NCBI GenBank assembly: GCA_005784505.1
Contig: VCAZ01000015.1
Location: forward strand, 6,341,168-6,405,167
Direction: 5' to 3'
From: Bagarius yarrelli
Taxonomy: Eukaryota; Chordata; Actinopteri; Siluriformes; Sisoridae
Length of the DNA stretch: 64,000 nt
The translations under genes and the position numbers were made by a program. How positions within the stretch are numbered: the first letter of the stretch is position 1; each line of letters begins with the position of its first letter. Under the pieces are notes generated by a model. That model was not told where the DNA came from and made no database searches. It was given only the letters and a program-made list of their open reading frames with translations. Shown here piece after piece: positions 1-13,113 of the stretch.

Positions 1-2080
1 AATATTCCTCGTCTCCAAGTCCTTGATGAGTGACTCACATAAGAATAGAGAATCTAAGAATATCAAACCATTTATGATTACAAAAACATGAGATATTTAA
101 CCAGTAAACGTATTAAAATGTATTTAACTTACAGGTGGGGGAAAAAATACAATTAAGGAATGCTAATGATTTCGTAACGTGCCAATGTTCCCTGAGGATC
201 TGCAGTGCCCCTTTTGCTTGTGTTACTATTTAAGCTCGCTTTAATCACACTGCACACAGAGGCATTGCTTTAATTCACTGTTCTTTTGGGCAATTTAATG
301 AAGGATGGTCCATTACTCTAATACAAATGAGTTTAAATCCTGCTAAAGTGGTCAGGCAAAAACAGATTTAGTATCAGGTAGGGTTCTGGCTTCCAGAAAA
401 CTCTTTGGATTTGTGGATTAACAGGCATCTTCAGTCAGAGGCAGACAAAAGCCATGTTCTATATCATTTATGGCTTGTTTAACGTCTTAAAATTCTCCTC
501 TCTCATGCTAACTACAGATTGGAACCAGAAGCTACACAATTTGCTATTAAACAGATTTATATTTCTTTAACTCAGATTAAAACTGGTAGTCTTTTTATAG
601 ACTTTTCCAGTTGTGTTTTTACACCCTGGGCCAGATGGTGTGATTTTTGTCTAGCGGATCAGATCGACTCATCATCTCAGTTTAGCACAGCTTTCTCACA
701 GCCAGCACGCTTTTTCAACCGCATGTAAGAACACTTCAGTCATACAAAAGCTACTTTTATTTCACTACAAACAAGTGATGCAGGGAGCTCCACTCGTTGC
801 TGCATAACAGGATATGTGCACTCGCTAACAAGCCCTGAGTCCATAAAGTGGTGCACATTTGCAATTTAACTTAGAAATGAACAGGAACAGGTGGAGTAAA
901 AAAAAACCCACTGATCTCACATCTGTTATGCATTATTATGTACCAGGATGTAAAAGCTAAAGTTTCGTTTAAAAACAGAAATTAACAGGATTTGCAGGTG
1001 GATTTGTTACGAAGGTTATTAACCGTTAAAATCACTCCATCATTTTTTTTTCTAAATTGAGTGATAGATAACCTGATATACCCGTTAACTATACAATTTT
1101 ACTAGAAAACAAATTATAAAATACTGAACTTATTATATTTAGCCTATTTATTCAGTAATCCATACGGTATATCCAATAAATCTGTAAACGTAATTAAATA
1201 TATATAAGAAAACAGCCATAAATGAAACAGAATTGAATATTTCTCCATCTACAACTCATTCACAGGGATTTGATCTACAAAATATAGACAAATGTATTGG
1301 AACCCCCCAAAAATTTGTGTTTTTTGGACACCCTCTTTTAGATTCAGGTTGTGTTCACACTAATTCGTAATTCGGTTTGTTTGGTTTATTTGGCCCGGAC
1401 CAAACAGGACATCGATACATATGTTCCGAGTCTGTTTAGCATTCATGGTTGTATTTTTGACAGCAAATGTAAAGATACCAAACGTAAAGGCGTTGTGATA
1501 CATTCACAACCTGATTTTGTGGTGTATATTTTGCAACAGAGCTTTCCATCTGAAAAGACATGGTGTACCAGATTAGACGCGCTCAAGGTGTTGATATATA
1601 TATTATATGTTATATATATATATCTCGTTCCGCCTGTTTGGTGCACACCAGTGTTCAGATGGCAGCGCTCAAACGTATTCAAATAAACTGTAATAACTTA
1701 GCAATCGCACCAGACTTAAAACCTCTAATAACCTTTAATCTTCTGGAAAGGCTTTCCAATAAATTTTAGAGCATTACTGTGATTTCGCCCACCATAGTAT
1801 TACTGAGTTTAAGTGCTGGAGAGTTAGTTTTAAGTATTAACTGATAAATAATTCATACTTGCTTTTTTATCCGCTAGATAATTCTCTACATACAGTTTCT
1901 CCACCATATAACTGTGTCATTGTTGGGATGCCAATTTGCAATCATCTCATGATCAGAGGAAACTTTTAATGGATGTCAAATCTTAATGTGTTACTTTATT
2001 TTCTCTTCTGGAGATGAACTGAAAAGAAATCTAAATCAAATCAATATTTGGCGTGACCATTCTTTACCTGCCAAATAGTA
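1..2080. other. No gene seen
   Basis: AT-rich, with short chance frames only. The part around 1,345-1,690 has GTGTTCACACTAATTCG and GGCCCGGACCAAAC, which recall a fish DNA transposon type, and a TA-rich stretch at 1,592-1,623. Not enough to call. Confidence 0.5.
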
Positions 2081-2267
2081 TAAGGGGAAGTGGTGGCTTG
2101 TGGTTAAGGTGTTGGACTACCAACCTGAAAATTGTGGGTTCGATTTCCAGCTCCAGCAAGCCACCACTGTTGGGCCCCTGAGCAATGCCCTTAACCCCCA
2201 ATTGTTCAGTTGTATAAATGTAAGTTGCTCTGGGTAAGGACATCTGCCTAATGCTGTAAATATAAGT
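2081..2267 (+). mobile_element. tRNA-headed SINE, family A
   Basis: Box A-like GTGGCTTGTGGTTAAGG and box B-like GGGTTCGATTTCC are spaced as in a tRNA gene. The body TGTTGGGCCCCTGAGCAATG and a tail ending TGCTGTAAATAT complete the element. This copy is nearly full length and defines the family: GTGGCTCAGTGGTTAAGG, GGTTCGATTCC, TTGGGCCCCTGAGCAAGG, CTCAGTTGTATAAA, CTCTGGATAAGGGCGTCTGC, AAATGCTGTAAATGTA. Confidence 0.9.
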
Positions 2268-2341
2268 TATTCTAGATTGCACATAGGTTTTGAGGGTAGA
2301 TTTTAACAAACATCTTGTAGAAATAACCACACTTTTTCTGT

Positions 2342-2804
2342 GAAGGATAAGGGCTGCATCAAATCCTTCTGTCTCTCCATGTGATCCTAGATAATCTCAC
2401 TGATGTTGAGATCAGGGCTCTGTGGGGGAATAAACCAGTACTTTCAGGATTTTTTCTTTCTTTTTCTTCTCTATGCTGAAGATAATAACTGTGGCTTTGT
2501 TAATAACTGTGTTTCACCCTATGAAATTAATGATTATTAGCACCTGATTGGTATAATTGTTTAATCATTAACCTGACTCTGATCCTACGAAACCCCTGAT
2601 GTTGGGCAAATGCAAGCTTGTACAAAAATGTTAAAATTGATGCCAAAGGGTTGTGACACCAAACACTGATTTTAGATCTTTATTCAGTTTGCATACGTTG
2701 AATTTTTTTTTTTAAATATATCTTTTATTAAGCATTCTTGCTTCTAGCATTACTTCACAACTGTACAAACCTTACACAAAAAACACACTTTTGCACAGTA
2801 CTGT
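2342..2804. mobile_element. Tc1/mariner element relic
   Basis: The segment pairs an antisense transposase fragment (2,350-2,445) with a right part whose wording (ATGATTATTAGCACCTG, then TTTTGCACAGTACTGT at its end) I recognise from abundant fish Tc1-type elements. No intact frame. The left limit is uncertain; a SINE ends at about 2,267. Confidence 0.6.
2350..2445 (-). pseudogene. Tc1 transposase fragment
   Basis: Minus-strand reading gives WFIPPQSPDLNISEII, then a stop, then DHMERQK. PPQSPDLN is the block before the last catalytic Glu of DD34E transposases, and SE retains that Glu. An in-frame stop and short length show it is dead. Confidence 0.65.
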
Positions 2805-3069
2805 GTGTATATATATATCATAATTACTTCATTATGGACCTGTCATTGTTTTTGCCTTTGCTTTATAATTCCTGCTTTATAATTCCTATAATTCCTCTTT
2901 CATGGTTGCCCATTTCCACCAATCCACTGAGCAGTTAGAATAGCTGTTTGGGTGTCTTAATGTTAATACATACATCTAGTCTTCAGAGTCGTTATATACG
3001 TTATCTAATATAAATTTAGGATAGTCGAGCCTTGAAAGGTTTATGCTCTGTGTTTTTATCCTAATCTGA

Positions 3070-3340
3070 TTGAATGGTTCAGCCCATGACACTGAGAAAG
3101 CAAAGTGAAGAAGTCACTCACGACCTCATGATGACATCACCTCCTTTGCCAGCTGATAGTTTAACAAGGCTATCAGGATTTGTGACAGAAATCTGCTGGG
3201 AGACAGAAAACAGGTGGCCTTTTGTCCTGTCTGTAATAACATCCACAAGAAATCTGGGGACATCAGGGGACTGTTGTTGAGAAACCCTGGCCGGGATGAG
3301 GTTGACGCTTTGCATGTGTCGAGTCTTACCAAGTGCCCTG
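3070..3340. other. Non-repetitive block, possible conserved non-coding element
   Basis: Less AT-rich than its surroundings and not built of any repeat I recognise. It contains TGATGACATCA, CAGCTG and CAGGTG. It is open on both strands for 65-118 codons, but no frame resembles a known protein. Function is unproven. Confidence 0.2.
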
Positions 3341-4184
3341 AGATAATATGGAACACAATGTCATCAAGAAAAGAATGTAATAAGAACATAATGTCATCCA
3401 GAGCATCATTTACACATTTACTACATCCTTTTATGCTTTATACACCCATAACATTCATACTGCAGAGAAGTACAACCTTTTCTGATCACCTCACAGTCAT
3501 TTTGGAAATGCTGATATCTTGCAGACAGAAGCAGATTGAGCAAAGCGTGGCATTCTTTAGTCTTATGTAAGTGATAAGTGAATAAAGAAATGGATAATTT
3601 GACAATTTTAAAAACTGCTGTTCGCATAACAGCAATTAAAGATTAAAAAAGTATTTCTTTGGAAATGCCAATGACCCTGACTAGGTGTGGCTCAGAGCCA
3701 GACTAATCACTTGGAGTCTATTTTAGACCACAAAGTATACAAAAACTTTAAGGAAGTAGACAACAAAGCAGGCAACACACAAAACAAGCTTCTTTTCTTT
3801 TACACATGCATTCAAAAAAAGGACTAATGATTAAAAAAGTTTGTGAAAAAAAATGTGGCGGAGATGAGAACTATTTCCATATTACAATCAATGTATTACA
3901 TTCTGTTTTGGCTGATTTCTTTCGCCCCCTTCAAACCCGAAACTTTTAAAACCAGAAATAAAATTTAAACACCAAGCTGCCTCTCCAGCTGAGAATGAAA
4001 CCAACAATACAAAGATTCAAAGTTTCTCTGTACAAAGAAATTCTTATTTCACACAAATACAAATACTAACATAAGTAAGAAATTAAAATAGAATAAAAAG
4101 TATAAATGAAGTAAAAGTAGACAAAACAATGGGGGGGGTGCAATATTAGTTATGTGCAAAATCAATAGTATAATCTGTTGAACT

Positions 4185-4185
4185 G

Positions 4186-4244
<59 letters not shown>

Positions 4245-4265
4245 GTCTGTCTGTCTGTCTGTCTA

Positions 4266-4325
<60 letters not shown>

Positions 4326-4326
4326 C
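4185..4326. repeat. Compound (CTAT)n(CTGT)n(CTAT)n microsatellite
   Basis: About 14 CTAT units, about 5 CTGT units, then about 14 CTAT units. The 95-codon frame of repeated Ser-Ile-Tyr-Leu that crosses it is not a gene. Confidence 0.98.
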
Positions 4327-4444
4327 TAACTGGAACATTTATCCATTCACATTAAGTCTTTTAACCCCCACACTTCTGATAATGCTGTCCACTGGCGCAT
4401 GGCTGCAGGGATTTTTCATCTCAGCTACAATAGTATTAGTGATT

Positions 4445-4690
4445 TTAGGTAATACTGCTTTGTGAGAAATTCTGAGGAACAGTCAGCAGTCCACCGTTTT
4501 CAAAGGTGTTCGGTGGAGATGAGCTCATGGCTCTTAAGTTCTTCCACTCCGACCGTAACACACAATGTCTTAAGTAATTAGGGGCTTTGTGCACTGATGC
4601 TTTGTCATGCTGGAACAGTGTTTCAGCTCTTTCAGTTCCAGTGAGAAAATCATCTATTTCTACAACATACAAAGACACTCTAGACAACTA
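4445..4690 (-). pseudogene. Tc1 transposase relic
   Basis: Minus-strand frame contains ETLFQHDKASVHKAP, the counterpart of the LFQHDNAPVHKA motif with the second catalytic Asp. It then runs through a decayed version of the following region (HCVLRSEWKNLRA) toward the place where the SPDLNPxEHLWDE block should be. That block is frameshifted, so the protein is not functional. Confidence 0.7.
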
Positions 4691-7298
4691 TATACAAGGG
4701 TATACAATCTAAAATTTACTCCTGAACATGTCTTTGCTACTAAACTTGACTTTCCTCAACAGTCTTTCAACCAGCCTTCGGTATCTATATTGGGAAACTA
4801 TCAAAAAGAAAGAAAGAAATCATTGTAACTTTTTGTGATGAAAATCTAACCAAAAAACACCCGCTGTGTTGTCTAATTTTTCCATCAACCTTAATGAATC
4901 TAATAATTAGTATTCACGAATCCGAGTTCACACAAACAGTTAGGTGCTATCAAAGTTGTTTTCACAGTCATTTCTCGATGTCATGATTTTACTCCTGCTG
5001 TGTGAAAGCGAACGAAAATAAGGTGACATGCTAGTGAAAAATCGTCTGCCCTAGGGATTTCATCCGCCGTTAAAGAGAAACAAACCAGCTGCTTCTACCG
5101 CGAGACCATAAGCATGTTGCGTCAGTCACATGGAAGAGAAACCCAGATGTACACTCGTGCCATTAGTGGATGATTTGTGAATTCTCAGGTGGACTATAAA
5201 ATGCACACAGAAGCTGTTTTTAATGATGAATGAAATGTGGAAGAAGGAATAGGGACACAAGGCAGCTGCAAGGCATGTGCAAAAGTGTGTAAATTTAAGA
5301 CTGTCATCTGATGCTAAGGCTGATGCTGGACGACAACAGACAAATAGAGCCACATGTTGAAGGTTCAGTGCATGCATGGTGTGTAATTTGTGTATCTTAA
5401 CACATATTGTGTTGGTGTACTGATGGAGGGATTCACTTGACATCAACCTATACTGTATGTAGATTAACCAAGTTACTAGTTAATCACAATGAACAGAATA
5501 GCCTGATTTGCTGTAATTCCTCGCAAATATTTGTGCCCTCGTTAAAGCTATGCTATAAGTACAAGAGCTGATCAAGAGGTCTCGAGCAAGTGGAAAAATT
5601 ACCGTAACTCTGTTCCAATTTTATAGAGTCTATAGCTTCTTCGCTCTCTCCAATCTACACCTTTGGTTCTCTTAACAAATATCCAGCCAATATTTCAAGG
5701 TATGCATTTAGTCATAAAGGTCGGGTTTGTAATGATTTCCTTTTGTCTGTGGGAAAAAATGTAATAGTTGCAATATCGCCGAGCATTTTCATATTTATTT
5801 AAAGATTCTCTTTTTTGGTTCCACACATAAACAAACATAAAAAAACGCTGATCAACATTAAGCTGCGTAAGATGCAGTGAACATATATATAAACTTTTAT
5901 TTTGACACAAAATACAGAATACGGTCTAATGGTTATTCTGCTGGGAATAATTTAAAAGTTAAAAATGTATTTTTATATAAGTATAAGAAGAAACACAGTT
6001 CTTCTTAAAAACCTGATTAGTCCAAGGATTTTAATTCCAACATATATTAAAAGCCTGCAATTATTTAAATTCGATTCTTATTTTGTCATGCATTTTAAAG
6101 AGCCTTTACAATAACTGTTGCAATATTACCCTGAAATTTAATCTAATTTACATTCACAATTTCTTTTTTTTTTTACATTGCCGTAACAGGTCATTGAAAG
6201 TGCATGCAGAATTTTCTTCACAAGAGAAATGTTTTTACAGCGGCTTAAATCAAGCTGCGGGCCAGAGAAGGGATCCAAAATTCAATTTATAACTTATTAC
6301 AAACTGCTCCACTAAGGACTAAATCAAACCTCGAAGGATACCATCTGTTTGAACAGTACCTTTTTCTAGTGGGTATAAAAAAGGAACTAGTGAGTACAAA
6401 TCCTAGTACTACCAGTTTGCTACTATAAGGCATTCAGACAACCTCAACAGCTCCTTTGTTCAGTGCACCCTACCAAAAACTGGCATACGCTAAGTGTATA
6501 AGACATTTGTCATAATATGAAAGTTCAAATCTTCCCAAACATACAAATCACTACAAATCAACACTACTTTGCATTTCAGCTCTTCCACCACCATGATTCC
6601 TAATCAGAGCGTCTGCCTGCCGCTGCTTTGTTTGTCAGCACATCAAGCGAGATTAGAGATCAAATATTTCTCCTGTGCAAACCATCAGTATAATCAGTTT
6701 GCACTGAGTAATACTGCAAAGGATGGAACTAAAGACATTTTTTTGTGAAAACGATGCGTGACATAACCGCTTCTTTCACTTTTTCACCGTCTCTTACTGT
6801 AGTTCTTTTATTTATCTTCATTTACAGTCACCGATAATATAAAAAGATGACAGCAAACCGTCATCCTGACATCACATAGTATAAAGCAGAAATGTGCTGT
6901 GCTCACTTGTGAGTCAGTGTGTGTCCGGACTTATTCCTTTATTTTAGGCGGCTCGATAGCTTCATTATAACCATGCTGTAACTTTTATTACAGACGAACC
7001 GTCTATCACACAACTTTCTTATTTCCTGTTTCAGTTAGTGTCCATTTGCCAGTGCAACTTTTCCATTGAGTGAATAAAGGTACTTTCAGGCTTTACTACA
7101 CTATATTATTATATTATAGGGACAACTGAACGTCACAAACGTGATGTGATTTTTAAACACTTTATTCCAGATTTACGCTCCTTTTTGCTGTTAGATTAAG
7201 CTCCATTCTTTTAGTGAGGTTTTACACTACAATTTGGAGCTTAATTCGGCTAGAATACTGTTAGTGAGATCCGGCACTAACGTTAGATAAGGGGATCT
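4691..7298. other. No gene seen
   Basis: AT-rich unique-looking DNA without recognised repeats; a T10 run at 6,164. A 106-codon minus frame at 5,126-5,446 has no recognisable motif and no splice context. Confidence 0.5.
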
Positions 7299-7565
7299 GT
7301 GGTGCAGTCGGCGTTCCAGTTCATCCCAAAGGTGTTTAGTGGGGGTTGCGGTCTGGGCTTTGTGAAGAACTCCAATCATTACATGTGTTTTTTCCACTCC
7401 AATCATTACACACTATGTTTTAATGGAACTCAGGAGCTTTTTGCACAGGGGAATTGTCATGCTGGAACATGTGTATGGGTCTATTTGTTTCAATAAAGGG
7501 ATGATAGAATGCCATAACATACAAAGACTTCTAAACAACATTTTGGAGAAGTACAACACACATCT
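7299..7565 (-). pseudogene. Tc1 transposase relic, same family as 4.5 kb
   Basis: The plus strand reads GTTCCAGTTCATCCCAAAGG and CATGCTGGAACATGTGT, which are antisense copies of the HLWDELE and FQHDN regions of a common fish Tc1 transposase. Several frameshifts are present. It shares CATGCTGGAACA and ACATACAAAGAC words with the 4,445-4,690 relic. Confidence 0.7.
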
Positions 7566-7699
7566 TTTGGAAATATAATGTATTTTGTCATTCGACCTTA
7601 AATGTTTAATGGTTACAGGAGACACGCACAGCTATTACTTAATTAGAAAATTAAAAATTTGCCCAATCCCAAAAGTTCCCTTTATCACAGGAATGGTAA

Positions 7700-7982
7700 G
7701 GTAAATTCCTTTATTTTGTCACATATACTTTTTGCCGCAGAGTGAAATTTGTTTCTTCGCATATCTCATCTTAGTAAGTTGGGATCAAGGTGCAGGGTCA
7801 GCTATAATACAGTGCCCCTGGATCAGGAAGGGTTGGGGGTCTTGCTCAGGGACCAAATAGTAGCTCTTCTTGGTCTTTAGATCAACAACTCAGGCTGGCA
7901 GTGGTGGGGCTTGAACCCAGGTCTTCCTGGTGTTTAGAAGAACGACTTAGCACCTTAACCATTTGAGCCACTGCTACCCCCA
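7700..7982 (-). mobile_element. SINE family B, near full length
   Basis: A second tRNA-headed family. On the minus strand it ends with CTTACTAAGATGAGATATGC, TTTCACTCTGCGGCAAAAAG and TGTGACAAAATAAAGGAATT. Its head carries GGGTTCAAGCCCCACCACTG and AAATGGTTAAGGTGC. The family tail differs from family A. Confidence 0.88.
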
Positions 7983-9034
7983 CCACATAACAGCACCAAA
8001 ATAATAAAAAACCCCAACCTCAGTGAGTCATGTTGTGTTCTTAATAAATACAAAATAGAAATGCACTGGAGTTTGATAGCATCAAGTAATTCTGAAACCA
8101 GATCAATGCTGAGAGCTGCTGGGAAAAAACACACATAGATCCAAATCATAGCCAATGTGCAAACGTGTAAAAACCACATAAGTGGTTCATATATACATAC
8201 TGTAATAGAGGAAGTATATACAGTTTCTGGCCTGTATAGTGGATCCGTTTATTCGGAAAAAAAGAATTCTGTGTAGGATTCAGTGAAAAGGCTGCGACTC
8301 CCACTGCCCAATAAGCAAAAATCCTATCTTAAAGTTGATTGGTTGTCGGATATATTGAACTCTTTTATAAAACAGTCTGAAAAGGTGCAGGAGAGGCAAA
8401 AGTAATTATTATTATCCCTTCCTGTTCTAAAAAACAGTACCGCAGAGAGTTCTGGCACAGACTTGAGTGACTCTCAAAGACTCCAGCACACTATACAGCT
8501 GTCAATAAAAAGCCAGAGGTTGTTTATTATTACAGGTCCATACCACAAACAGGTGTGTGTGGGTACACAGCACTTTTCCTTTAGTAATCAATCATTCGTG
8601 TTAGACAAAATATGTCGGCTTGTCATCCTTTTGCGCCCTTTTTACCACATTTTTACGAACCTGAAGTCAGGTTTCATAACTGGTCGACATGGTTGTGTAG
8701 CCTGTCATCTAGAACATCACAGATAATTACAGCTTCCTTTTTTCATGTAGCTACTTGTAGTGAAACCTAAAATAAAGTTCAGAAATAGAGTGATGAATCA
8801 GCGTATACAGGAGTGAACATTTTTCGTTGAGTAATCGATAAAACAGTTTGGTATGTTGTAATAGAAAAATAGTCAATGACATGACATGAGTCCCAGGTTA
8901 CGTCAATAATTTGGCAATTCGTACCTTTTTCCACAAAACAAGTTAGTTCCTGTTATTGCTCCTATTAAAGGCTGTTTCCTGATCACTTTTCATCTTTTAT
9001 TTATAAGTATTACAAAGTTATGGAATTCAATGCA

Positions 9035-9308
9035 TTTACATGCACCTTCTTAATGCGATTATAATAAGTTTTTGGCAATGTTGCGATTAAACGTTACCTC
9101 AAATAAAAAACTCAATACTTTGATTCAAAATGACGCAGAATCCTACCGTCGTTGGCACTCACCGATTTTATTCGGAACATACATGCATGTAGGCATCTTA
9201 ATCGCATTATTACCGCTCTGACCGAAGTGCGCACATGCGTGACGTACATGAATAACGTGACGTCGACAGTCTTAGCGAATAATACGAATAATAGAAATTG
9301 CATGTAAA
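9035..9308. mobile_element. MITE candidate with 10-bp inverted ends
   Basis: Starts TTTACATGCA and ends TGCATGTAAA, a perfect inverted pair 274 bp apart. The subterminal word AATGCGATTA at 9,053 recurs inverted near 9,199, and directly near 9,345 outside the proposed end. CpG content is higher than in the flanks. No clear target duplication was seen, so the true ends may differ. Confidence 0.4.
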
Positions 9309-9586
9309 GGGGAGCAAAGAGCTTCTGACTTAAAAACATCAGAATGCGATTAAGTCTGTTTGCTGATTATTAGAGATAAGCGCATTTATTGTGCGAATGT
9401 AAATGTAGTCAGGGAAATTTTTGTATAAAATGCATCACTAAACACAAAATCTAACAGTATCAAATAGTGCACATATAATTTAATCTGCCGATTTAAAGCA
9501 TTTTCTTTAATATATTGAAAATAAATCAGCACCTTTAAGCAAACAATCATTTTATAAAGCAACCTGATCTGAATAACATGCAAGTA

Positions 9587-9612
9587 ACACACACACACAC
9601 ACACACACACAC
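9587..9612. repeat. (CA)n microsatellite
   Basis: Thirteen perfect AC units. Confidence 0.97.
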
Positions 9613-10780
9613 TGTGATACATTCAGATGTAGAACCCTAGCTATTTCCTTCTTTCTATAAACATATTTTTTTTAAAAAACAGATTTTGGAATTGTTATTT
9701 CTTTTAAGTACGACTGAGGGGGTTTGGTTTTATTTGCAGATTGAAAAGGGGAACAGAAGAAAAAAATTCATTTCAATTTTTTTGGGCACCGCTCTCGATC
9801 ACTCTCTGGTGCTAAGTGATGTGCAGACACGCACACTCTTCATATTACACGGCTCATTTTGCTAGCAGATTGAGGGAATTTATTGGGGTCACTTTTATTA
9901 TGTATGCACGTATTGTATATATGCATGAACACACCAAGCTGTCTGTAGTCACTATCACATACTTTCAGACATAGGAAGGGATTATTTCTGTTTCCCTGTG
10001 TAGGAAAAATACAAAGCACATAGATCTTAGGGGATAAAACGAACTAATTGGCCTCACATGAGCTCCAGAAAGCTGACACTAAAAAAAGGCTGACAATAGC
10101 TGCAGGCAATGCTCCGTTTCCAATTCCCATCATTCCGTATCATCAGGTAAGTACAAACCCTACCCCTAGTATGCGGGTAATGAGTCAAGGCTGTCTTAGC
10201 AATCATCATGCTACATCAGCATGAAGTCTACACAAACAGCAAAAGCCTGAACTCAATGTCCTTTCTTAACAGTTTCTAATAAATAAGAGGTCAAGCAGTT
10301 ATCATTTGCACACAGAGGCATTTGTGAACTGATAAGGCAGGTCATATGTTCCTGTGGGACTAGCAATTCATCGTTCACAGTTTCGACAAATTGCTTCCGG
10401 GCGAACACACACACGAAATAGAACCATTTATTATGCATTTCACTTGTCTGCGGATTTCATCATTTTCCAATTCTGCGCAATCCAATCTAGACGCTTGTAC
10501 GTGCTTTCTCGGAGGCGGATCAAGGTGTGGCGCTGCATTTTCTTTTCTTTTTTTCTCAAGGAGCCCCTTAAACGTCTATTAGAGTAAAAGTGACAGAAGT
10601 TGCTCTGTCAAATAAAGCTGCTTACCAAGACAACAGTTTATGCTTTTAGCACTAGTGACCAGAAAGGTATGAGTTCAAATCTCAAACTGTGTCTAACATG
10701 GCATACTATACGTGATGTCATGTTTACCGTGTCAGCTTTACAAGGGTGGAACACATGCATTCAATTATGCATTCAAATTC

Positions 10781-10927
10781 ATGGTTAGAGGTTAGACTAG
10801 CAACCTGAATATTGTGGGTTTGATTCCCGGCTCCACCAAGCTACTACTTTTGGGCCCCTGAGCAAGGCCCTTTACCCCGAATTGCTTACTCTGTGTAAGG
10901 GCATCTGCCACTTGCTGTAAGTAGTGT
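10781..10927 (+). mobile_element. SINE family A, internally shortened
   Basis: Has GGTTTGATTCCCGG, TTGGGCCCCTGAGCAAGG and a tail ending GGGCATCTGCCACTTGCTGT. The box A part is eroded. It faces the next copy tail to tail. Confidence 0.85.
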
Positions 10928-10960
10928 CAGCATTTTATTTATTTATTTATTTTTTCAATT

Positions 10961-11150
10961 TACATTTACGTTTGGCAGACGTCTTTATCCAGAGTGACTT
11001 ACATTTATCTCTTTTATACAACTGAGCAATTGGGGGCTAGGGCCTTGCGCAGGGGCCCAACAGTGATAACTTGGTGGTGCTTGGAATCAAACTCTGATCT
11101 TTTAATACGCAGCTACCAGTTCGATGAAAATCTACCACTTCGCCAACTGG
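10961..11150 (-). mobile_element. SINE family A, inverted to its neighbour
   Basis: Minus-strand copy starting at its tail (GGCAGACGTCTTTATCCAGA) and running to a degraded head. With 10,781-10,927 it makes a tail-to-tail inverted pair separated by about 33 bases. Confidence 0.85.
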
Positions 11151-13113
11151 TAGTCCTGCACATCTTTTTTACCTCTTTTTACTGGATTTTTTATATGAAT
11201 CCACTAGTCATTTCTATTAAAAAATAGCACAGAATAATGTATAAGTGCCAAATCACACACCTACACACTGGTGTACAAAAACCTTCACTGTGCACCCTTT
11301 GCTTCTGTATGATGTATGATGTATGACTCATATACTGCTGTGGCCTTTGTACCTGTTAATCCAGGAATGTTATGACTTTTGCGGCATCTGGTTCCTGTGA
11401 CCACTTGCATTTCAAAGCTAGTTTATTTCCTCCATGCTGCTGCTGATAAAACTATCGATATAAATTCATGGAAATTTAAAAGCCACTAGAGCACCTCTAT
11501 CCACTGTATGAACACCAATGTATTTTCTGTATTCCTGTCCAGTAATATTCACCTTAATTTCATAGCTAGTGTTTGCCCCCAGGGTACTTCTTCAGAAGTC
11601 TACCACCCTGCTGTTTTATAGATTTCAATTATTATATCTGACAAGCCAGTAGCATTGCCGCCCATAGCGCCACACAAATATTACTTAATATCTTAATATA
11701 GAATTGATTTATTATGCTTAATAAAGAAATATTAGCAGCGTTTTATGTTTAATTATCATCTGAAAATTGAATAAAATGCAATTGATTTAAACACGACTTC
11801 ACTACGTTTCGACTGACTCCTTGGCCTCGCTATCGACGCTCACGCCAGTAGTCTATATCAGGATTCATTTGCATGGAAATGAGTCAAAGTTTAAAAAAAA
11901 AAGAAACAGGGCAGGTCCTGACTTTTGAGCCCAGACCTAATGAAAAAAAAGTAATAAAAGCAATTTCTGTCATAGCAATCAAAAGATCCTAATTTTAAAT
12001 TCTTAAATGCCACAACTGTGGTGTTGTGCCCTAAAGCTAAACTCTTGGATACGGAATGACCAAACCTAAACATGAATCCAGTTCTTTTATTAAATGCATC
12101 TGACAGATGAATAAAACTCTACACTATAAAAGAATATGTGAAAGAGTTTATAAATGATTGGCAGTCATGTGACGCAGCACAAAGCGCTCACAATGACATG
12201 CAAACTGGATTAACAAACACGGGTGGAGGTCTACAGAAACGACTGGCGTCACTGTGTTGGTATTTCTTGTGTGTAGCAGTGAGTCTAGCCAGTCTGTGCG
12301 CTTATATATAGGGTTAGTGGACAATGAGCACTTCCTTTATAATTACATGGCTACCTACGTTAATAGCAGTAAGGAATGATTTGGTGTCAGGAAGTCTGTC
12401 CTGTCTCTTTTTTTATTTCTCATGTGAATGTGGGAAACTGTCTAAAACGGAAAGATCTAATCTGAGATTGAAAAGTCACACAGTGTTTTTAACGGTACAC
12501 AGGAATAATATTTATCATCCCTGCCTAGAAAACAATGAATGTTGACATTGCGTCATTTATCAAGTTTTCAGGTTCCATTTCTAAAGTGGTGGCTCAGATG
12601 TCATGTTTTTAAATCCTGTTTGAAAACCATAGCAAACACTGATCTGTAGAATAAGTCATGAATTATTGAGGAAGGCTTTATCAGATTCTTGTTACACGTT
12701 GTTCGTGTCAGTTGACATGAACCTTCATAAATCTTCAGTCAGCCTGCCCAACTTGCAAGTGACATAAATATTGCGACAGACGCATGCAAAGTTTCGAACA
12801 TTAGCTTTTATTGCACCTGCTCATCTTATTCATAGAGCTAAAATTGTAACACAAATCACATTTGAGTTCAAGCCCAGACAGAGACAATAAGCGGGACATC
12901 TAAAACGCTAACAGTGTCACACATTTCCCTTTTTGCCGAGACCCTCAGCATGCCTAGGAGCGTAAAGCACTCAACGCTTCTCCGTTTTGCTATGGGTTTG
13001 ATTGCATTGATATTGATTTTCTCATTAAACAACACTGCGACAAACTGGAATGCCAACGACACTCCAAACCTTTTCATCCAAAATTGATTTTTAAAATGAC
13101 TAATATAATTGCA
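11151..13113. other. No gene seen
   Basis: AT-rich. An octamer followed by an AP-1 word (ATTTGCATGGAAATGAGTCA, 11,867-11,886) and a TATATATA at about 12,304 stand alone, without a gene model. Confidence 0.5.

Larger units (their letters stand above)
7983..10780. other. No gene seen outside the MITE and (CA)n
   Basis: Includes the MITE candidate at 9,035-9,308 and the microsatellite at 9,587. The rest has only short frames. CAG|GTAAGTAC at about 10,146 looks like a splice donor but has no supporting exon. Confidence 0.5.

Noticed and set aside
5126..5446. A 106-codon minus frame
   Set aside because: No motif, no splice signals at its ends and ordinary AT-rich composition.
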